The translations under genes were made by a program, and so were the position numbers. From DASSUW01 sp963849695 (GTDB taxonomy: Bacteria; Actinomycetota; Thermoleophilia; Solirubrobacterales; Solirubrobacteraceae): 64,000 bases of DNA. Under the pieces are notes generated by a model. It did no database searches and was not told the DNA's origin. It saw only the letters and a list, made by a program, of their open reading frames with translations. Below are positions 26,956 to 35,933 of this stretch, piece by piece (position 1 is the stretch's first letter; every line of letters begins with the position of its first letter). The stretch lies in assembly GCA_963849695.1 (NCBI GenBank), contig CAWKIT010000018.1:1-64000 (forward strand), read 5' to 3'.

Positions 26956-27544
26956 TCCCGACCAGCCGCACGCCGACCGCCGGCAGCTCACCGGCGGCGA
27001 TCAGTTGCTCCTCCGCCTCGCGCAGGCCGGTCGGCACGTCCCAGCGGTGCATGTACGCGCCGCGGACCGGCTCGCCGAGCGCGAACCACTCGCCGAGCAC
27101 CTCGCGCATGCGCGCGAGCGAGTGCAGGTGCCCGCGCAGGTTGGCGACCACCTCACCGGGCTCCGCCTGATGGCTGCCGTGCTCGAGCCACCAGCTCGCG
27201 GCGCGCTCGTCGAGGCGCTCGACGTCGATCTCGTCGATCGCGAGCACGCCGCCGGGCCGGACGAGCTCGGCGAGGCGCCGGAACGACTCCTCCAGCGGCT
27301 GGACGTGGTGCAGCGAGACCACCGCGACCGCGGCGTCGAAGCTGGCGCTCGGCTCGTCGAGCTCGTGCAGGGCGACCGGCCGCACGGCGGGTGTGTCCGC
27401 CGCCGGGTCGATCGCCACCACGTCATAGCCCGCGTCCGCGAGCGCGGCCGCCAGCACGCCGTCCCCGGCGCCGACCTCGAGCACCCGCACGGGCGGAGCG
27501 GGCAGCGCGGCGCGTACGAACGCGGTGACGTCGGGCGTCGGCAA
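26942..27544 (-). CDS. Class I SAM-dependent methyltransferase
   Basis: A 200-residue protein with the SAM-binding motif VLEVGAGDGVLAAALADAGY (about 21-40), acidic motif II VVAIDP, and VVSLHHVQPLEESFRRLAEL typical of small-molecule or ubiE-like methyltransferases. The substrate is unknown. It ends 14 bp inside the convergent amidase and begins 10 bp from the M48 stop, so it is probably transcribed with the M48 gene. Confidence 0.85.
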   Translation of the reverse strand: MPTPDVTAFVRAALPAPPVRVLEVGAGDGVLAAALADAGYDVVAIDPAADTPAVRPVALHELDEPSASFDAAVAVVSLHHVQPLEESFRRLAELVRPGGVLAIDEIDVERLDERAASWWLEHGSHQAEPGEVVANLRGHLHSLARMREVLGEWFALGEPVRGAYMHRWDVPTGLREAEEQLIAAGELPAVGVRLVGIRRR

Positions 27545-27554
27545 GCCGCGAGGG

Positions 27555-28553
27555 TCAGCGGCGCTCGCGCAGCCAGTCCGAGAGCTTGTCGGCGGCCTCG
27601 CCGACCTTCTCCGTCGCCTTGTCCACGCTCTCCCCCGCGTCCTTGAAGAAGGCCTTGAACCGCTCCGCGTAGTGGTCGGTGGCGTCGTTGATCTGGTCGC
27701 TCGTCTTGACCGGGTCGCCGCGACGGACGTACTCGCCGTTCATGACGTGGTCGTACTCGCCCGAGCGCACCCACTTCATCAGCTCCGACACCCGCCGCAC
27801 CGGCGCCGCATGAGTCTGCCCCAGCTCGGTGCGCAGCCGTGAGAGGCGGTCCCAGCCCGGCTCCCACTCCTCGTACTCGGTCGCCTGCTTGAGGAACGTG
27901 TCGAGGTTCAGCTTCTTCGACCGCACGCCGGCCGCCATCACCATCAGCGTGCGCGAGGTGACCAGCGGATCGCGGTTGACGAGCGTGGAGGCGCGGTCGC
28001 AGCTGAGCTCGGAGGCGCGGAACCACTCCAGCAGCGCGTACCTGGCGGCCAGCAGCGGCAGCCCGGCCATGAGCGGCAGCCCACGGGTGCCGATCGCGAG
28101 CAGGATCATCAGCGCGGTCCGGTAGAGGACATGGTCGGACAGGATGTGGCCGGCCTCGTGCCCGAGCACGGTCCGCAGCTCGTCCGCGTCGAGGATCTCG
28201 ACGGTGCGCGAGTTGACCAGGACGATCGGCTTGCCGGCGCCGATCGCCGCGGCGTTGGTGATCGGGAACTGGGTCAGGTAGACGTCCGGGATGTCGGCGA
28301 TGTCGAGCCGCGCGCAGGCGGCGCGATGGGAGGCCCACACCTCGGGGACCTGGTCGGGCCCCAGCTTGAGCGAGCCCGCCAGCAGGATCTGGCGCAGCGC
28401 GCGCTCGTAGCCGAACTCGATCAGCTTGCGCACGACGACGTCCATCATCGGGATCGAGTTGAGCGCGGCGGTGGCGGCGCGGTCTGCCGGGTGCTCGTAC
28501 GCCTTCGGGGAGATGTCCTTGAGGCGCTGATCCTCGGGAAGCGGGTCCGTCAT
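27555..28553 (-). CDS. M48 family zinc metallopeptidase
   Basis: A 332-residue protein with the HEAGH zinc motif at 132-136 (VLGHEAGHILSD) and the downstream acidic ligand region RASELSCDRAS. A hydrophobic segment (ILLAIGTRGLPLMAGL) between them suggests membrane association. The C-terminal tail is charged and helical. It is similar to Ste24/HtpX-type housekeeping proteases for envelope quality control. The DUF3052 gene ends 9 nt upstream, in the same direction. Confidence 0.88.
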   Translation of the reverse strand: MTDPLPEDQRLKDISPKAYEHPADRAATAALNSIPMMDVVVRKLIEFGYERALRQILLAGSLKLGPDQVPEVWASHRAACARLDIADIPDVYLTQFPITNAAAIGAGKPIVLVNSRTVEILDADELRTVLGHEAGHILSDHVLYRTALMILLAIGTRGLPLMAGLPLLAARYALLEWFRASELSCDRASTLVNRDPLVTSRTLMVMAAGVRSKKLNLDTFLKQATEYEEWEPGWDRLSRLRTELGQTHAAPVRRVSELMKWVRSGEYDHVMNGEYVRRGDPVKTSDQINDATDHYAERFKAFFKDAGESVDKATEKVGEAADKLSDWLRERR

Positions 28554-28562
28554 GCGATCAAG

Positions 28563-28961
28563 CTAGCGGTCGCGGAGCCGGATCACCAATCGGAGCCCGG
28601 ACCACTTCTCGTCGAGCGCCGCGACCTTGTTGTCGACCAGCGTGTTGGCGAGCGCCAGCTCGCGTACGACGTCCTCGGTGAGGTCGGTCGGCACCTTCGA
28701 CGCGCGCTTGGGCCAGGCGATCCACAGGCCGGCCGCGGGCTGCATGGCCCTGCGCAGGACCGGCATGCGGCGGGCGAGGTCGGCGCGCTCGGTGTGGAAG
28801 GAGACGATCACGTCGGCCTTGCCGCGCGCCTGCCGGGCGATCTGCACCTCCTCCGGCAGCTCGCCGAGGTCGAAACCGTCCGGCATGGAGAGCAGCAGCA
28901 GGCGATGACCCGGCTTGATGCCGAGCTTCTTGGGCAGCGGCGTGCCCGAGTAGCCGGCCAT
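28563..28961 (-). CDS. DUF3052 family protein
   Basis: A 132-residue protein starting AGYSGTPLPKKLGIKPG and containing FHTERADLARRMP, GLWIAWPKRASKVPTDLTED and DNKVAALDEKWSGLRLVIR, the signatures of DUF3052. The family is common in actinobacteria and of unknown function; the fold looks like a small Rossmann-type domain. It is likely first in an operon with the M48 protease and the methyltransferase. Confidence 0.88.
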   Translation of the reverse strand: MAGYSGTPLPKKLGIKPGHRLLLLSMPDGFDLGELPEEVQIARQARGKADVIVSFHTERADLARRMPVLRRAMQPAAGLWIAWPKRASKVPTDLTEDVVRELALANTLVDNKVAALDEKWSGLRLVIRLRDR

Positions 28962-29031
28962 TGCGCAATCCCATCACACGGCGCCGTGGCGCTCTGAGAG
29001 GATCGCCCGGACCCCAAGGAGGAGGAGTTCA

Positions 29032-30222
29032 ATGCACACGGTCAGGTGCCTTTTGCTCGCCGTCGCGGCGAGCTTTGTCGTTGCCGCCCCCGCAGGCGCC
29101 CGCGGGCTCGACGTCGATGTGATCGCCGACGAGCTCGACAACCCGCGCCACGTGGCGGTTGCCAAGAACGGCGACGTGTACGTCGCAGAAGCCGGTGAAG
29201 GCGGCAACCACGCGACGGCGCGCTCGTGCTTCGACACCGCCGAGGGCTTCGCGTGCACGGGCCGGACGGGCGCCATCACGCGCATCAGCCGCCACCGGCA
29301 GGAGCGGGTGGTGGACGGCCTCGCCTCATTCGCCCCGGCAAACGGCGACAGCGCGATCGGCCCGCATGGCGTGTTCGCCGACGGCAATGACGTGTACTTC
29401 ACCAACGGCGGCCCGACGGGGCCGACGCGCGGCGACCCGCCGAACGATCGTGCTGCGTGACCCGACGCTGGTGTCCGAGGAGCCGATCTCGGCCCTGTAC
29501 GGCCGCGTTTTCAAGCTGCGCCGGTAGCGGCGGCATCCGGCCGGTCGCGGATGCATGGGCGTTCGAGAACAGGTTCAACCCGGACGCCGTGGTCGGCAAC
29601 GACCGTGGTCGACAGCAACCCGGTCGACGTGCTCGAGGACCGTGGGCGGTTCGCTGATCGCCGACGCGGGCGGCAACAGCATCCTGCGCACCAATCGCAG
29701 GGGCCGCCTCGAGGTGCTGAGCCTGTTCTGGAACATGCCGACGCACGAGGCCGGGCGTGCCCGGCATGATCCCGATGCAGGCGGTGCCGACCGGCGTAGT
29801 CAAGGGCCCGGACGGCTTCTACTACGTGAGCCAGCTCACAGGATTCCCGTTCCCGGCGGCGGCGCGAAGCGTGTTCCGCGTCGATCCGCGCACGGGCGAG
29901 TACACGACGTTCGCCTCTGGCTTCACGAACATCATGGACCTCGACTTCGGCGCACGACGGCACGCTGTACGTGCTCGAGATCGACAGCGACTCGATCCTC
30001 GGTCCCGGAGGTACGACAGACGGCGGCCTGTGGACGGTCTCACGTCGCGGCACCGCGTCAGGAAGATCGCACTGCCGGCCGGGACGCTGACGGCTGCCGG
30101 GAGGCATCGCGGTGGGGCGCCAGGGCAAGCTGTACGTCTCGAACCGGGCGACGGAGAATGACGTCGGCGAGGTGTTGCGGATCGACTCGGGCGGCGGTAA
30201 GGGGTCGGTCGGCAGCGAGTAA
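29032..30222 (+). pseudogene. ScyD/ScyE-like secreted beta-propeller protein with many frameshifts
   Basis: ATG at 29032 has an AGGAGGAG site and a signal peptide (about 24 residues). Successive frames encode LDVDVIADELDNPRHVAVAK, GAITRISRHRQERVVDG, IGPHGVF, PISALYGRVFKLR, VADAWAFENRFNPDAVVG, DSNPVDVLED, LIADAGGNSILRTN, VPTGVVKGPDGFYYVSQLTG, ASGFTNIMDLDFG and KLYVSNRATENDVGEVLRID, which together match the ScyD/ScyE propeller family end to end. About eight single-base changes, nearly all insertions, break the frame between 29445 and 30090. Restored length is about 390 residues. The sequence between breaks is well kept, so read error or very recent inactivation is likelier than old decay. Confidence 0.75.
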
Positions 30223-30282
30223 GGGAGACATACCTCAAGTCGCTCCTTGTTCCCGATGTAGGACGCGCGCCGGCGGCGCATC

Positions 30283-30723
30283 ATGCTTCTCATGCTGCTC
30301 ACCGGGATGCCCGAGATGGATGCGGAGCGGGCCTTCGCGCGCGAGGCCCGCGCCCGCCGGCGCGCCGCGCTGGTGCGGCGACTGCGGCGCGTGCCGGCCG
30401 CTTGCGCGCGGCTGGCGGTGTACGACGAGCGGTCGCTGCCGCGGGCGGGACGACGCGCGGTGCGCGAGATCCCGCTCGACGCGATCACCGGCACCGTCGA
30501 GCCGAGCCGCGTGAACCTGTTCGACGGCGACTTCCGCCCTTCCCCCGGCGCCCGCTCCCGCTGGCAGCGGCTGTGGGTGGCGGAGTACCGCGGCGCCGTG
30601 CTGCCGCCGATCTCCGTCGTGCGCGTCGGCGACGCGTACGCGGTGCGCGACGGCCACCACCGGGTGTCGGTGGCGCGCGCCCGCGGGGCGCTCACGATCG
30701 ATGCCGCGGTCGAGGCCGCCTAA
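30283..30723 (+). CDS. ParB/sulfiredoxin-like domain protein
   Basis: A 146-residue protein. The C-terminal part has IPLDAITGTVEPSR, then ISVVRVGDAYAVRDGHHRVS, VARARGALTIDAAV, the arrangement of ParB N-terminal (ParB/Srx) domains, including the GHHR motif. The first 40 residues are Arg/Ala-rich. No ParA partner is near and the DNA-binding domain of ParB is missing. Function unknown; DNA or nucleotide binding is plausible. Several in-frame ATGs near the start make the exact start uncertain. Confidence 0.65.
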   Translation: MLLMLLTGMPEMDAERAFAREARARRRAALVRRLRRVPAACARLAVYDERSLPRAGRRAVREIPLDAITGTVEPSRVNLFDGDFRPSPGARSRWQRLWVAEYRGAVLPPISVVRVGDAYAVRDGHHRVSVARARGALTIDAAVEAA

Positions 30724-30837
30724 GCACGGCTGCGGCGATCACGCGGAGCGGGCGCACGCGTCCGGTATACCGGTCGGCGTGGAAGACTGGCTGGGCGCCG
30801 CGCCGCGCGACGCTCGCTGCGCGCGGTTGCTCGTTTG

Positions 30838-31024
30838 AACTGCGGCTGGGTAAGGGTGCGAGGGCGCCGCCCGCGCGGCTGGGATCGCGGGGGGTGACCC
30901 GGATTTGTTGCCTGTGAGGCAACAAATCCGGGTCACCCCCCCAACATGTCCGCCGTTCGGCGACCGGACGCGCTGCGGACCCGGCCGCGCGGCCGATCTG
31001 CCGCTGCCCTACCCAGCCGCAGTT
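30838..31024. repeat. MITE-like element with terminal inverted repeats and a central hairpin
   Basis: Perfect 15-bp inverted repeats (AACTGCGGCTGGGTA at 30838-30852, complement at 31010-31024) enclose 157 bp. The middle has a perfect 25-bp hairpin: 30889-30913 pairs with 30917-30941 around a 3-nt loop, including GGATTTGTTGCC. No gene is inside. The element fills most of the gap between the ParB-like gene and the hydrolase gene. The shape fits a small non-autonomous mobile element; the hairpin alone could also end transcription from both sides. Confidence 0.6.
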
Positions 31025-31039
31025 GACGTTCGCCGGACC

Positions 31040-31833
31040 CTAAGCGCGGCCGGCGGCCTCCGCGATCACCCGCGACAGCTGCCCGCCCTGCCACGCCAAG
31101 GGCGACTTGCCGGGCTCCTCGCTCTCCAGCCGCGCGCCCGGGATCGCCTCCGCGTACCGCTCGGCGGTCGCGAACGGGTGCTCGGGATCGGCCTCGTCGC
31201 GGCTCGCCACGACCGTCACGGGCAGGTCCAGCCGCGAAAGCTCCTCCCACGAGCCGAACGCGCGAGAGCGCGGCACCTCGCGCAGCGCGTCGGCCACCGC
31301 CTCCGGGTGCTCGTGCGCCGACAGCCGCTGTCGCAGCACGGTCCGCACGGTCTCCCGGAACGACTCCGGCACGCGCGGCTCGCCGTAGGCCTCCAGGAAG
31401 CCGTCGACCCCGCCCGTCCGCAGGCCCTCGGACAAGGCATCCCACCGGCTCGAGGCCGCGCTCGGGCTGCTCCGGGTCGAAGGCCGGCGTGATCAGGACC
31501 AGCGCCGCCGCCCGCCCCGGATGCTCCAGGGCGAACCGCGCGATCGTGTGGGCGCCCATCGAGGCGCCGGCCAGCACGGCGCGGTCGATCCCGCGGTCGT
31601 CGAGCACGGCCAGCAGGTCGGTCGCCAGCGCGTCGTAGCCGTACGAGTCGGCCGGCTCCGAGCGCCCGTGGCCGCGCGCGTCGTACATCACCACGCGATG
31701 CCCGTTGCGCTCGAGGTTCTTGGACCCCATCACCACGTAGCGGCGCGTCGCGGTGAGGCCGTGCAGCAGGACCACCGGAACCCCCTCGCCCGCCTCCTCG
31801 CCCGGCCAGGCCGCCGATCTTGATATCTCCCAT
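31040..31833 (-). CDS. Alpha/beta hydrolase, frame broken twice
   Basis: ATG at 31833 begins MGDIKIGGLAG; one extra base near 31802 moves the frame to GVPVVLLHGLTATRRYV (oxyanion region). The nucleophile elbow is GASMGAHT, and VVMYDARGHGRSEPAD is typical. A second extra base near 31455 separates TPAFDPEQPER from RWDALSEGLRTGG, which continues to the stop. The late VTVVASRDEADPEHPF carries the acidic residue. The catalytic His expected near the C-terminus is not obvious (the last part reads SPLAWQGGQLSRVI). Substrate unknown. It is divergent from the thioredoxin gene. Confidence 0.75.
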
Positions 31834-31853
31834 GGCGCTCTATTCTCGTAGAC

Positions 31854-32591
31854 GTGATCTTCGACACCACCGAGCAGACCTTCGAGCAGGACGTCATCGA
31901 GCGCTCGCGCGAGCGGCCGGTCGTCGTCGACTTCTGGGCCGAGTGGTGCGCCCCGTGCCGTCAGCTCACGCCCGTGCTCGAGCGGATGGTCACCGAGCGC
32001 GAGGGCAAGGTCGACCTCGCCAAGCTCGACACCGACGCCAACCCCAGCCTGGCCGCCGCGTTCGGCATCCAGGGCATCCCCGCCGTCAAGGCGTTCAAAG
32101 ACGGCCGCGTCGTCGACGAGTTCGTCGGCGCCCAGCCGCCGCCCAACGTCGAGCGGTTCCTCGAGGCGCTGATGCCCTCGGAGGCCGACGCGCTGGTCGC
32201 GAGCGGCGACGAGGAGGCGCTGCGGCAGGCGCTCGACCTCGAGCCCGGCCGCGCAGACGCCGCCGTCCCGCTCGCCCGCCTCCTGCACGAGCGCGGCGAG
32301 GACGAGCAGGCGCTCGAGGTGCTCGGCAACGTCGGCGGCTCGTTCGCGGCCGACGGCCTCGCCGCCCGCATCCGCCTCGAGGACGACCCCGCCCTGCGCG
32401 AGGCCTTCGAGGATCTCGACGCCGGTGAGACCGAACGTGGCCTCGACGCGCTGATCGCGGCGATCGCCGCCGATGGCGACGACCGCCGCGAGGACCTGCG
32501 ACGCGCCGTGGTGGGGGTGCTCGACGACCTCGGCGTCGAACACCCCCTGGCTCGCGAGTCACGGCGCAAGCTGGCCAGCGCCCTGTATTGA
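31854..32591 (+). CDS. Thioredoxin with TPR-like C-terminal domain (CnoX/YbbN type)
   Basis: A 245-residue protein from GTG at 31854. The thioredoxin domain has the active site WCAPC (FWAEWCAPCRQLTPV) and cis-Pro region GIQGIPAVKAFKDG. From about residue 110 the protein is helical with TPR-like pairs (LLHERGEDEQALEVLGN) as in CnoX/YbbN, redox-controlled chaperones that pass clients to DnaK or GroEL. The CAPC centre may keep redox activity, unlike E. coli CnoX. It ends directly at the convergent dinB stop. Confidence 0.88.
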   Translation: MIFDTTEQTFEQDVIERSRERPVVVDFWAEWCAPCRQLTPVLERMVTEREGKVDLAKLDTDANPSLAAAFGIQGIPAVKAFKDGRVVDEFVGAQPPPNVERFLEALMPSEADALVASGDEEALRQALDLEPGRADAAVPLARLLHERGEDEQALEVLGNVGGSFAADGLAARIRLEDDPALREAFEDLDAGETERGLDALIAAIAADGDDRREDLRRAVVGVLDDLGVEHPLARESRRKLASALY

Positions 32592-33674
32592 CTAGAGCTC
32601 GAGCGCGAGCTGGCCGGCCGTGGCGGCCGGCGCGCGGCGCGGCTCGGGCTCGACGTCCTCGAAGCCGGCCAGCCGCACGCCGAGCAGCCTCACGGGCCTG
32701 GCCGGCGCGTAGGCGCGCAGCAACTCGACGGCGACCTCGATCACGGTCGCGACGTCGCTGGTCGGCTCCTCGACCGTGCGGGCGCGCGTGACGGTGGTCC
32801 AGTCGTCGAGCCGCACCTTGATCGCGATCGTGCGCCCGCGCCGGCCGCGGCGCTGAACGCTCTCGCACAGCTCGCGCGACATCTCGCGGAGCAGCCGCTC
32901 GAGCTCGCCGAGGTCGGCGATGTCGACGTCGAAGGTGCGCTCGGTCGAGACCGACTTGGCGGCCCCGGACTCGGTCTCGACCGGAGAGTCGTCCTCGAAC
33001 CGGGCGCGCGCCTTCAGGAAGCCGGCGGTGTTGGCTCCGAAGCGGGTGGCGAGGCGCGCCTCGTCCGCGTTCTGGAGCTGGCCGATCGTGCGCACGCCGA
33101 GCTCGGCGAGGCGATCGGCGGTCTTCGGGCCGATGCCGGGGATGCGGCTGGTGGGCGCGGTGGCGAACCGCACGCACGCCTCCTCGCGGCCCATCGCCAC
33201 GAACCCGGCCGGCTTGCCGAGGTCGCTGCAGCACTTGGCCACCAGCCGCGACGGGCCGATGCCGACCGAGATCACGATCCCGGTCTCGACCTTGACCGCG
33301 TCCACGACCTCGCGCAGCACCCGCAGCGGCTTCTCCACGCCCGTGAGCTCGGCGTACGCCTCGTCGAGCCCGAGCTGCTGGACGCGGTCCAGCCGCTGCC
33401 CCACGACCTCCCAGACCCGCTTGGACGTCTCGCGGTAGGCGGTGAAGTCGGGCGGGATCACGATCGCCTCCGGGCACAGCCGGCGGGCGCGCGAGGCCGG
33501 CATCGCCGAGCCGACGCCGAACCTGCGCGCCTCGTAGCTTGCGGTCGTGACGACGGCGCGCGGCCCGCTGCCGGCCACGATCACCGGCTTGCCGGCGAGC
33601 TCGGGGCGGCGCAGGAGCTCCACCGTCGCGTAGAACGCGTCGCAGTCGAGGTGGGCGATGACCCGCTTGCGCAC
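32592..33674 (-). CDS. dinB: DNA polymerase IV (Y-family, DinB)
   Basis: A 360-residue protein. Palm catalytic motifs are LDCDAFYATVE (Asp9-type) and LDEAYAEL, where the usual Ser-Ile-Asp-Glu reads GLDE. The helix-hairpin-helix TSRIPGIGPKTADRLAELG and little-finger domain follow. The extreme C-terminus GQLALEL fits the beta-clamp binding motif. It carries out error-prone translesion synthesis. It may be co-transcribed with the RlpA gene, whose stop is 30 bp upstream. Confidence 0.92.
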   Translation of the reverse strand: MRKRVIAHLDCDAFYATVELLRRPELAGKPVIVAGSGPRAVVTTASYEARRFGVGSAMPASRARRLCPEAIVIPPDFTAYRETSKRVWEVVGQRLDRVQQLGLDEAYAELTGVEKPLRVLREVVDAVKVETGIVISVGIGPSRLVAKCCSDLGKPAGFVAMGREEACVRFATAPTSRIPGIGPKTADRLAELGVRTIGQLQNADEARLATRFGANTAGFLKARARFEDDSPVETESGAAKSVSTERTFDVDIADLGELERLLREMSRELCESVQRRGRRGRTIAIKVRLDDWTTVTRARTVEEPTSDVATVIEVAVELLRAYAPARPVRLLGVRLAGFEDVEPEPRRAPAATAGQLALEL

Positions 33675-33704
33675 CCGGCTAACGGTACGCCGGGCGCCGG
33701 ACCT

Positions 33705-34325
33705 CTAACGCGTGGTGAGGATCGGCCCGTGGCCGCGGAAGTGCAGCCTGCGCGCCGTCGCCTCGGTCAGGTCGTATTCGCGCCCGCCGACGTACGGTCC
33801 GCGGTCGATCACGCGCACGCGCACCGTGTGGCCGCGGTGGCGGAACGTGACCTTGCTGCCGCACGGCAGCGACTTGTGGGCGACGCCGAGCCTGCCGGGC
33901 ATCAGCCTGCCGCCGCAGCCGAGGTGGTTGCCGTACAGGCCCGGCCCGTACCACGAGGCATGGGCCCAGCGGTAGACGTTCATCCGGCCCAGCGGTCGCC
34001 TGACCGCGCCGACCTTCAGCCGAGCCGACGCGCTCATGGCCCGGTGACGCCGGTCACGGAGTACATAGCGGCCGGAGCGGGCGGTCCGGTCGCGGTCGAT
34101 CGTGCGCCAGCGGTTGCGCACCCTCACCTGCAGAGCGGCGACATGACCGCGGGCGGCGGGCCTGGCCACGCCGACCACGGCTACGCGGTCGCCGGCCCGC
34201 ACGTGCAGGCGCTTCTTCACGACGCCGGCAGAGGCAACGCCGGCTGCCGGTCCTTCGGTCTGCGCGGCGGCCGGTGCCGCCGTGGATAATGTGAAGGCGC
34301 CCGCCAGCATGGCGGCGCGCGGCAT
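33705..34325 (-). CDS. RlpA-like double-psi beta-barrel secreted protein
   Basis: About 206 residues. ATG at 34325 gives a short signal peptide ending APAAAQ; a TTG 12 nt upstream has a better-placed AAGGGG site and is an alternative start. The C-terminal DPBB domain has ASWYGPGLYGNHLGCGG, PCGSKVTFRHRG and VRVIDRGPYVGGREYDLTEA with its conserved Asp, as in RlpA lytic transglycosylases and barwin-like proteins. The middle region has two beta motifs rich in Arg. A perfect CRP-type site lies in the divergent upstream region. Confidence 0.85.
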   Translation of the reverse strand: MPRAAMLAGAFTLSTAAPAAAQTEGPAAGVASAGVVKKRLHVRAGDRVAVVGVARPAARGHVAALQVRVRNRWRTIDRDRTARSGRYVLRDRRHRAMSASARLKVGAVRRPLGRMNVYRWAHASWYGPGLYGNHLGCGGRLMPGRLGVAHKSLPCGSKVTFRHRGHTVRVRVIDRGPYVGGREYDLTEATARRLHFRGHGPILTTR

Positions 34326-34397
34326 CCCTGTCCGCAAGGAAGCCCCTTTCAGGTCGCGAGCAAACGGCTCAACGTAGCCGCGCGCCGCCGAGATGAT

Positions 34398-34413
34398 TGT
34401 GAGTGCAATCACA
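34398..34413. promoter_or_regulatory. Perfect CRP/GlxR-type site
   Basis: TGTGAGTGCAATCACA fits TGTGA-N6-TCACA with no mismatch. It lies in the 139-bp gap between rlpA (leftward, 73 bp away) and the WS/DGAT gene (rightward, 52 bp away). Two further interleaved inverted repeats (TGATTG/CAATCA and GTGAGTG/CACTCAC) surround the same centre. Confidence 0.7.
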
Positions 34414-34464
34414 CTCACGGCTCTGACTGGTCGCGGCCGCTCGAACGCGACACAATCGGCAACC

Positions 34465-35919
34465 GTGGCCAACCCCGACCGCCTCACAGGCCTCGACGCG
34501 TCGTTTCTGGCGCTCGAGAAGAGCGGCGCGCACATGCACGTCGGCTCCGCGCTGGTCTTCGACGGCGAGGCGCCGCCGTACGAGGACCTGCTCGATCAGA
34601 TCTCCGCCCGCCTCCACCAGGTCCCGCGCTACCGGCAGAGGCTCGCCTATCCGCCGCTGTCGCAGGCGCGGCCCGTGTGGGTCGACGACCCGCACTTCAA
34701 CGTCGCCTACCACGTGCGCCACACGGCGCTGCCGGCGCCGGCCGGAGACGAGCAGCTGCGCAAGCTGGCCGGCCGCGTGTTCTCCCAGCAACTCGACCGC
34801 AGCAAGCCCCTGTGGGAGATCTGGCTCGTCGACCGCGTCGGCGACGACCGCTTCGCGATGATCTGCAAGACGCATCACGCGCTCGTCGACGGCATCTCCG
34901 GCGTCGACATCATGACCGTGCTGTTCGACCTCGAGCCGGAGCCGCCCGAGCGCGAGCCCGGCCCTGCCTGGTACCCGCGGCCGGAGCCGGTCGGCAGCGC
35001 GCTGTTCGGCGACGCGCTGCTCGAGCGCGCCGGCACCCCGGTCGACGCCGCACGCGCCGCCGCCCGCCTCGTCACCGCTCCGCGCGAGACGGCCGGGTCG
35101 GCGGCGAAGACGCTCGCCGGCCTGGTCTCGATGGCGTCGGCGGGCCTCAGCGCAGCGCCCCCGAGCCCGCTCAACACGCGCATCGGCCCGCACCGGCGGT
35201 TCGCGTGGGTGGACACCGACCTCGGCCGCTTCAAGGCCATCAAGGGCGCCCTCGGCGGCACCGTCAACGACGTCGTGCTCGCGGTCGTCACCGGCGCGCT
35301 GCGAGACCACCTGATCCGCCGCGGGCGCGCCACCGAGGGGGTCGAGCTGAAGGCGATGGTGCCGGTGTCGGTGCGCGCCGAGGAGCAGCGCGGGGCGCTC
35401 GGCAACCAGGTGGCCGCGATGTACGCGCCGCTGCCGGTCGGCCTCGCCGACCCGCTCGAGCGGTTCCGGACCGTGCACGAGGCGCTCGGCGACCTGAAGG
35501 CCTCGGCGCAGGCGATCGGCGCCGAGCGGCTGACGAAGCTGGCCGGCTTTGCGGCGCCGACGATCCTCGACCAGGCGGCGCGGCTGCAGTCGCGCCAGCG
35601 GTTCTTCAATCTCACCGTCACCAACGTGCCGGGGCCGCAGTTCCCGCTCTACATGCTCGGCCGCAGGCTGCGCGCGTTCTATCCGAAGGTTCCGCTGGTG
35701 CTGAACACCGCGCTCGGCATCGCGATCATGTCCTACGACGGGCGGCTCGCGTTCGGGCTGCTCGGCGACTACGACGCGATGGCCGACCTCGACGACTTCG
35801 CGGCCGACCTCGCGCACGCGATCGACGAGCTGTCGGCGGCCGCCGGTGTGCCGCCGGACGGCTCGCGCCCGCGCGGGCGACGGCGACCCGCGAGCCGGCG
35901 GACGAAAAGCGCCGCCTGA
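34465..35919 (+). CDS. Wax ester synthase / diacylglycerol acyltransferase (WS/DGAT)
   Basis: A 484-residue protein from GTG at 34465. The active-site HHxxxDG motif is HHALVDG at 137-143. Other family motifs are LTGLDASFLALE near the start, KPLWEIWLVD, GTVNDVVLAVVTGALR and NLTVTNVPGPQFPLY. It transfers acyl groups from acyl-CoA to diacylglycerol or fatty alcohols for storage lipid. The Arg-rich tail is extra. It is followed 14 nt later by nadE; the CRP-type site upstream may tie it to carbon status. Confidence 0.93.
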   Translation: MANPDRLTGLDASFLALEKSGAHMHVGSALVFDGEAPPYEDLLDQISARLHQVPRYRQRLAYPPLSQARPVWVDDPHFNVAYHVRHTALPAPAGDEQLRKLAGRVFSQQLDRSKPLWEIWLVDRVGDDRFAMICKTHHALVDGISGVDIMTVLFDLEPEPPEREPGPAWYPRPEPVGSALFGDALLERAGTPVDAARAAARLVTAPRETAGSAAKTLAGLVSMASAGLSAAPPSPLNTRIGPHRRFAWVDTDLGRFKAIKGALGGTVNDVVLAVVTGALRDHLIRRGRATEGVELKAMVPVSVRAEEQRGALGNQVAAMYAPLPVGLADPLERFRTVHEALGDLKASAQAIGAERLTKLAGFAAPTILDQAARLQSRQRFFNLTVTNVPGPQFPLYMLGRRLRAFYPKVPLVLNTALGIAIMSYDGRLAFGLLGDYDAMADLDDFAADLAHAIDELSAAAGVPPDGSRPRGRRRPASRRTKSAA

Positions 35920-35933
35920 GGGACAATGGGGGC

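Noticed and set aside
30889..30941. The 25-bp hairpin as a plain bidirectional terminator
   Set aside because: It could act as one, but the flanking genes are tandem-to-convergent with room to spare, and the perfect outer inverted repeats are not explained by a terminator, so a MITE-like call was preferred.
34326..34464. Possible c-di-AMP (ydaO-type) riboswitch before the RlpA gene
   Set aside because: The gap is only 139 bp, shared with a divergent gene, and none of the conserved ydaO sequence blocks were seen.
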